Assembly: GCA_023374045.1 (NCBI GenBank)
Contig: CM041777.1
Span: 84,500,300 to 84,564,299, forward strand
DNA from: Limonium bicolor
Taxonomy: Eukaryota; Streptophyta; Magnoliopsida; Caryophyllales; Plumbaginaceae
DNA length: 64,000 nucleotides
Reading direction: 5' to 3'
Numbering within the stretch: position 1 is the first letter of the stretch; each line of letters begins with the position of its first letter. The translations under genes and the position numbers were made by a program. The notes under the pieces are model-generated. The model was not told the origin of the DNA, searched no databases, and saw only the letters and a list, made by a program, of their open reading frames with translations. Shown piece by piece: positions 58,505 to 64,000 of the stretch.

Positions 58505-59299
58505 CATTGATTGGAACCGAGAGTAGTCATCAAAAATTCCGTACGTATCGCTCTCTCTAGGAGGCGATTTTAGAGGCGATTCCTCGCCCTCTTTTCTCTT
58601 CTGTTTTTACAGGGAGATTGGGATTCTCCTTCAGTGGATGCCCTTTTCGATTCGCCGGTCTCGCCTCCTTCAGGTCTTCTCCAGGCTCTTGGGCTTCTTC
58701 TTCAGTGCCTCCCCCCTGGTTGCTTTGCTCCGTGCGGTTGTCTGCTTCTTCTTCTAAGATTTGCCAGGATTTCTTCAGCCTTGCGAGTTGAGTAGTTTCT
58801 GGGAGGGGTCTCGTCGTCATCCTGAGGCGTCTTGAGTTCTGGTGGAAGTTGTTAGTTCTGTTTGGTTCGCGATTTCTAAGTTTGGGATTTCTATGCCCTG
58901 TTCCATTCGGCGGTGTGGTTGTTTTTTAGGTTTGCTTCAGGTTCTGTGTGTGCATAATTCAGGGGATTTTGTGGAGTCAGATTCCAATTCGGCAGTGTGG
59001 TAGCATTCTGTGTTTTCGTAGCTCTCTGGCATCGGTGGGCCACCGGTTCAGTCAATCTCTTCTAACTCCTTTGTTGGGGGTCGCCGGCTCTGGCATTTGT
59101 TTTTTTTGCTCCCTTTGTTGTGAAGTTCGGTTGCGGGGCGAGGATTTTGTATTGGAAGGATTTCGATTTTGGCTGGGGTGTAGCCTAGCGTGTTTGTCTG
59201 CTCCTCTGTGGTGGTGGGGTGGCGGTTACCGGTTTTATGTATTGGAGTATCTTCGAGCTTTGGTCCGTGGAGGGCAGTTTCTTAGTAGCTTTCTGGTAG
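58505..59299 (+). other. LINE leader region without ORF1
   Basis: C/T- and G/T-rich sequence where plant L1-type elements normally have a 5' UTR and ORF1. No plus-strand frame shows DUF4283 or a zinc knuckle. An 87-codon, highly charged ORF lies on the opposite strand (58557-58820), of unclear meaning. Confidence 0.6.
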
Positions 59300-62200
59300 A
59301 TGAGTTGTTTAACTCTTAATTGCAGGGGATTGGGCAGATCCAAGGATGTATATTGGATTAAGGGCCTGATTCTAAAACTCAATCCGGACATAATCTTCCT
59401 CAGTGAAACTCACAAACCCTTGGTAGATATGGAGTTTTTCTTTGCAAAATTCCCTTTGTATCATGGGCTAGCGGTTGCTAGTAGAGGAAGGAGTGGGGGT
59501 CTCTGCCTGATGTGGAAAAACTTTTTAGGCTATTCTATGTTATCCCAATTTCGGCATCATATTTCAGCGACTATGACTTTCCCGGGGGATCTTCAATTCG
59601 TGTTCACGAGTTTTTATGGGTGGTCTAATTGGGCTCTTAAGCACCTATCCTGGAAACTTCTCCAGGTGCTTAGTAAACAAGTTTTCTTGCCATGGGTGAT
59701 AGCCGGTGATTTTAATCAGATATTGTATGCCTCTGAGAAGGTTGGGGGGAGGGTTAGGCAAGAAGTGCATATGGCCCCGTTCAGAGATGTGATTGCAGAA
59801 TGTGACCTTCATGATATCAGGTTTTTTGGAGAAAGTTCCACCTATAACAATTGCCAGGAAGGGGAGCATAATTCTCATAGTAGATTGGATAGAGTGTTCT
59901 GCTCTTCAGTGGGTTTGCAGGTCTTCCCCAATATTTCAGTGGAGCATTTACCGCGTGAAGCTTCTGATCATTGCCCCCTGTTTACCCGTTTCTTTGGTAA
60001 ACACAAAATCCCGACAAAAGTATTCAGGTTTGAAAATGGGTGGAATCTGGATCCTAAGTGTACAGAGATAGTTGCTGATGTCTGGAGTAATAGTTATCCT
60101 AACATAACTACCCCTTTGGGGTTGTGTGCCTGGAAGCTTAGTGAGTGGAAAGGTTGGTCCATCTCTAAGATCAAATGGAAAATCAATAATAAGAGGAAAG
60201 AAATGGGAAATATCTCTATTAGCGATAGTTCCTTGGGAGCCATTAATAATAGGAAGAGGCTTCTCCTGGAGATTGAGCTTCTCTCTTTCCGCGAAGAAAT
60301 ATGGTGGAAGCAAAGATCAAGAGATAAATGGATAAAAGAGGGTGATAAGAACACGGGTTATTTTCATGCTAGGGCTACCTCTTCCAAAAGAGCCAAAGAG
60401 ATCTTTGGGCTAAAGGATTCAGGAAATACTATGCAATACTTTTGGCATATGATTGAATCCATTGCTAGGGAGTACTTCCAATCTATCCTCACTTCTACTC
60501 ATCCCCAGGCCGACAAGGAGCTTACTGTGGTAGTGGAGGGCCGTCTTAATGCCAGATTTGCTACCGAACTCAGGAGACCATATTCTAGAGAAGAAATCAC
60601 TTCAGCAGTGAAACAACTAGGCTCTAACAAAGCTTCGGGGCCGGATGGTTTTAACGGTAAATTCTATATCACCTTTTGGCATATTATCGGAAATCAGATT
60701 ATAGATGCTGTGTTGCCTATTCTTAGAGGCCTCCCTTTCCCGGTGTCGCTGAATGATTATTTCATTACCCTTATCCCTAAGATGGTGGGGCCACGGATAT
60801 TGATAAATTTAGACCTATTGCTCTTTGTAATTTCGTTTACAAGATTGCTTCTAAGACCTTGGCGAACAGGATTCAGCATATTCTCCCCCACCTTATTTCC
60901 CACAATCAGTCAGGCTTTGTGAAGGGCAGGCTAATTACGGATAATATTATGTTAGCTGGGGAGCTTCATCACTTCTTAGAGAAGAATCAAGCTGTTAAGA
61001 ATGGATTCTTCGCTCTCAAATTGGATCTCAGTAAGGCTTATGACAGACTAGAGTGGTCTTTTCTTCAAGATGTTCTCTCCTCGATGGGTTTTCCTCCGAA
61101 TTGGTTAACTCCAGTTATGAATTGCGTCCGTTTTCAGATGTTCCATCCTCGTCAATGGCAAACCAGGTAATACCTTTAGCCAATCCAGAGGCATCAGACA
61201 AGGTGATCCTCTTTCCCCCTTCCTTTTCATTTTGGCGCAGGAAGCTCTCTCTAGCTTCCTGAATAAGGCCGATAGTATTGGGGGTTTCCAAGGAATTAAG
61301 CTTTCTCTGAGTTGCCCGTCTATATCCCATTTGGCCTTTGCGGATGATCTTCTCCTCTTTGGAAAAGCCAACCCCACAAATATCTCTAACCTAAATCAAA
61401 TCCTTTCCAAATTCCTTCAAGCTTCTGGCCACAAAATAAATCACTCAAATCAGAATTAGTGTTGAGCAAAAAGTTATCTCCCTCCATCAAAGGAGATTTA
61501 TCTTCTTTGCTGAATGTTCAAGAGGTCCCCTGCTTCTCCAAATACCTGGGTCTCCCCCTTAAGATAGGCAGGAGGAAACATGATCTCTTTTCCTATCTTT
61601 TGGAGTTGGTCCGCAAAAGAATATGTAGTTGGACCAAACCTATGGCTCAAGCCGCTAGATCTATCATGGTCTCTAGTGTTCTGCAATCCATTCCCAATTA
61701 TACCATGTCCCTCTTTGCGCTTCCCAAAGGTATCACCACGAAACTCAATTCTGCATTCGCTTCTTTCTGGTGGAGTGGTAAAATTGAAAAAAAAGGCGCT
61801 CCATTGGACCAAATGGGCAAATATGTGTGAAACTGTGGATCTAGGTGGTCTAGGTTTCAGAGAAGTGGAGAACTTTAACAAAGCTCTTTTGGTTAAACAA
61901 CTTTGGAGGTTACTTACGGCCCCTGGGTCTTTGGTAGCTCAAGTAATGAAACATCTTTATTATCCTCATGAGTCCCTTAGAGATTGCCTTCCTGGTGGCA
62001 AAGGCAGCCTTATCTGGAAGTCTATCTCCTCAGTGGTAAATTTGCTCAGGGATGGTTCTCGATATCAGGCCACTCCTGGGGTTGATACTTCCACGCCTCC
62101 GACCCAAGATATGGATAGCAGCAATAATTGGATCTGGATTCCCTCTAAAGATAAAAAGTTCTCGGTCAAATCGGCCTATAATAGTCTGGTGGATGGAGCA

Positions 62201-62566
62201 GGTGTTGACAGCTCGTCTAGCCAAGTTCATTACATGGGGAGAATCAAGAAAAAGATCATTGCTTCCTTCTGCTGCCCGAGAGTGAAGCTTAATCTCTGGA
62301 AGTTTTTGGGTAATATCATCCCTTGTCAGGACAACCTGGCTAGGAGGATCGGTGGTGACTCCAAATGTTTTTTCTATGGGGATAAGGATAATCTGGCTCA
62401 CTGCTTCTTTCATTGCTGTGCAGTGAGAGAAATATGGAAGGATTGGATGGATGTTAATGGTGTTCCGAAGAACACGGATGGTATGATTGATTGGTTCATC
62501 CGAATGACCAGTATCTGGAGTGCTAAGAAGCTCTCCCTCATTGCCAACAAACTTTGGGTGATATAA
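59300..62566 (+). pseudogene. LINE ORF2: endonuclease, RT and zf-RVT, frameshifted
   Basis: The first segment (59300-60922) starts MSCLTLNCRGLG and holds an APE-type endonuclease with N7, E36 (SETH), GDFN at 136-139 and SDH at 222-224. RT motif SNKASGPDGFNGKFY follows. Frame changes near 60790, 61170, 61457 and 61790 break it into pieces: 60859-61170 (SGFVKGRLITDN, KLDLSKAYDRLEW), 61232-61459 (catalytic FADD at 61337-61348), 61459-61830 (SKYLGLPLKIGRRK, FWWSG) and the last part of 61580-62566 (zf-RVT). In the zf-RVT the first Cys pair reads CFFY, missing one ligand, followed by AHCFFHC. ORF2 would nick the target and copy the RNA; this copy cannot. Confidence 0.9.
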
Positions 62567-63190
62567 GCCTCGAGGAATAAAGTCAAGCATAATCCAGAGC
62601 TTTCGTGGTGGAAAGAAGTAGAGGTAAACAGTTATTTTACTGAAGCTTATGTTTTGGTTATGAAGTCCTCTCTTCCCCTTTCTGTTCAAAGACCGTGGCT
62701 ACCCCGCCCAGTGGTTTCCTCAATATTTGCACAGGTATACGCCCTAGTCGGTATGGGATCGGGTCATAGCGGGCCTTATTCGTAATGATCGGGGTACGCC
62801 TATTGTTGCTTTCAATCGGAGAATTTCTAGCACTTTAAAAGTGCAGGTGGCTGATATCAAAGCAAAATGAATTGCTATGGAGCTTGCTATTTCGGTGGGT
62901 AGCCATAGCATCTGTCTTGATTCAGTTGTAAGCATTTTGAGGATGTCTTAAATCTAGTAGACATCGGAAGGGAGAATGCTAGTTGGGAGGATACTTCAAA
63001 AGTCAGAGAATTATTGTCTAATTTTCATAGTATTGTAAGGGGAGAATCTACTTTGTTTGAGAACTTCCCGGTTATGCTTATTTGTAATATGGGCAATCAT
63101 CTTTTTGAAAATACGCTGGTCTGGGTGGGGGAAAATATACCCCCCAATATCACTATGGCATGTAAGTTAGATTTGGACCCAGTTGGATAA
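62567..63190 (+). pseudogene. LINE RNase H-like tail, decayed
   Basis: After the TAA at 62564-62566, shifting frames give pieces resembling the plant LINE RNase H domain: RNDRGTPIVAFNRRIS and LKVQVADIKAK (about 62783-62868), MELAISVGSHSI (about 62877) and a C-terminal ENIPPNITMACKLDLD segment ending near 63190. Several stops interrupt it. RNase H removes template RNA in elements that encode it. Confidence 0.65.
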
Positions 63191-63290
63191 GAGGGTGTTA
63201 GTTCCTCTGGTTCCGCTAGCTGATGTATCAATTGTTATAATATATGGTGATCTCAGTTTATATATATAAAAAAAAAAAACCAAAGCCTCG

Positions 63291-64000
63291 ATGGCTCGTA
63301 CATCTGAATCGAAGATGGATTCACAGACGAGAACGCAAGTACTCCGTTTTTCTTTTCTTTTTTAAAAGAAAGATAACTAGGATACTACATTCAAAGACTT
63401 ACCATAAGGAGAAATTCAAATTATAAGCCCTAACTATTTTTAAGGAATGTTTTCACCCTCCGAGCTTTAAAGCCGAACTAATATAAAACATAAGATTAAT
63501 CTTATTATAAATTCAATCACTTATGAGTATTATTAATTAACATAACAAATAAACTATTAGCAACTGCCTTGCTCAAGGCGAATAATCTTATTCCAATCTA
63601 GAACCTGGAATTAAAAAAGGAGAATGCTCCCACTCATGGTCGATTATTTTACAGCGGTAACTTTTTTGTGTATCTATAATAAATATATATCTTTGATTTC
63701 AAATTAGCGCTTTCCAACCTTACAATCATTAAATTACAAATATAAATTTACTAATCACCGTAATATAATTTTTTTTTAAAATCACATTCATACTAGAAAT
63801 GATTTATACGGTACTGCTATAACTTTTTTTAGCACAATAATATTTCCGTTGTCATAATCAGCTAGATTATAAAAATTGGTTCGAAATGCGTTTAAACGTT
63901 GCTCAAACATAACACTTTAAACTACGGCTTAAAACGTATAACTTTACATTTATTATGTTTATTTATATACGTTTTCATGTATTTACTACAAAACGATATT
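63291..64000. other. Unassigned AT-rich sequence at the window end
   Basis: Continues the sequence that the LINE entered at 58504. AT-rich, with no ORF above 60 codons that shows a motif, and no element end recognised. Confidence 0.4.

Larger units (their letters stand above)
58505..63276 (+). mobile_element. LINE (non-LTR retrotransposon), about 4.77 kb
   Basis: Bounded by a 14-bp duplication and ending in an A tract at about 63267-63276 (continuous with the A bases of the duplication). Contents in order: about 795 bp of leader without an ORF1, endonuclease, RT, zf-RVT domain and a decayed RNase H region. It is one complete insertion event, not a fragment, although it may be 5'-truncated relative to its source. 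Confidence 0.9.

Overview
The window looks like repeat-dense, gene-poor chromatin from a flowering plant, and I found no host gene. The evidence is the content: Ty1/copia and Ty3-like LTR retrotransposons with plant-type primer sites (tRNA-iMet and tRNA-Asp), plant LINEs with an RNase-H tail, a CACTA element and Mutator-like foldback elements, all AT-rich. The species cannot be read from the sequence. Base 1 is a HindIII site (AAGCTT), which would fit a BAC insert end.

Layout. (1) 1-5741: the 3' end of a LINE (1-944), a foldback element (972-1556), a second foldback carrying telo-box repeats (about 1975-3310), a non-autonomous CACTA element (3428-4584, TSD ATG) and a decayed LINE ORF1 (about 4743-5660). 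(2) 5742-29091: a nest of LTR elements. A diverged LTR of 'family R' (tRNA-Asp primer site) is split by a solo LTR of 'family L' (6393-28225, TSD ACACA). That is split by a younger family R array with three LTRs and two internal domains (8610-23702, TSD ATATG). The leftmost LTR of the array is split by a Ty1/copia element (9200-14354, TSD TAATT). A Mutator-like giant hairpin (24001-25385, 9-bp TSD) also sits in the family L solo LTR. (3) 29951-57678: a second nest. A family L-type solo LTR (TSD CATTC) is split by another three-LTR, two-internal-domain array (32644-55786, TSD CACAC). This array is built of 4.46-kb LTRs and 4.85-4.90-kb internal domains that encode nothing, so it is a LARD-like element. 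(4) 58505-63276: a LINE with a 14-bp TSD, an endonuclease/RT/zinc-finger/RNase H ORF2 broken by frameshifts, and no visible ORF1.

The most unusual points are these. Two unrelated non-autonomous families each occur as a perfect LTR-INT-LTR-INT-LTR array bounded by a single 5-bp TSD. The LARD-like element carries apparent RNA structure: a 10-bp hairpin that swallows most of the primer-binding site, four small hairpins near the 3' end with compensatory changes that work only in the sense RNA, and clusters of GTCCG/CGGAC palindromes in the LTR. The family R LTR carries a similar palindrome cluster. No intact autonomous element is present, so any movement of these copies would have relied on enzymes supplied from elsewhere. 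'Family R' and 'family L' are labels used here only; all identities and comparisons were made by eye.
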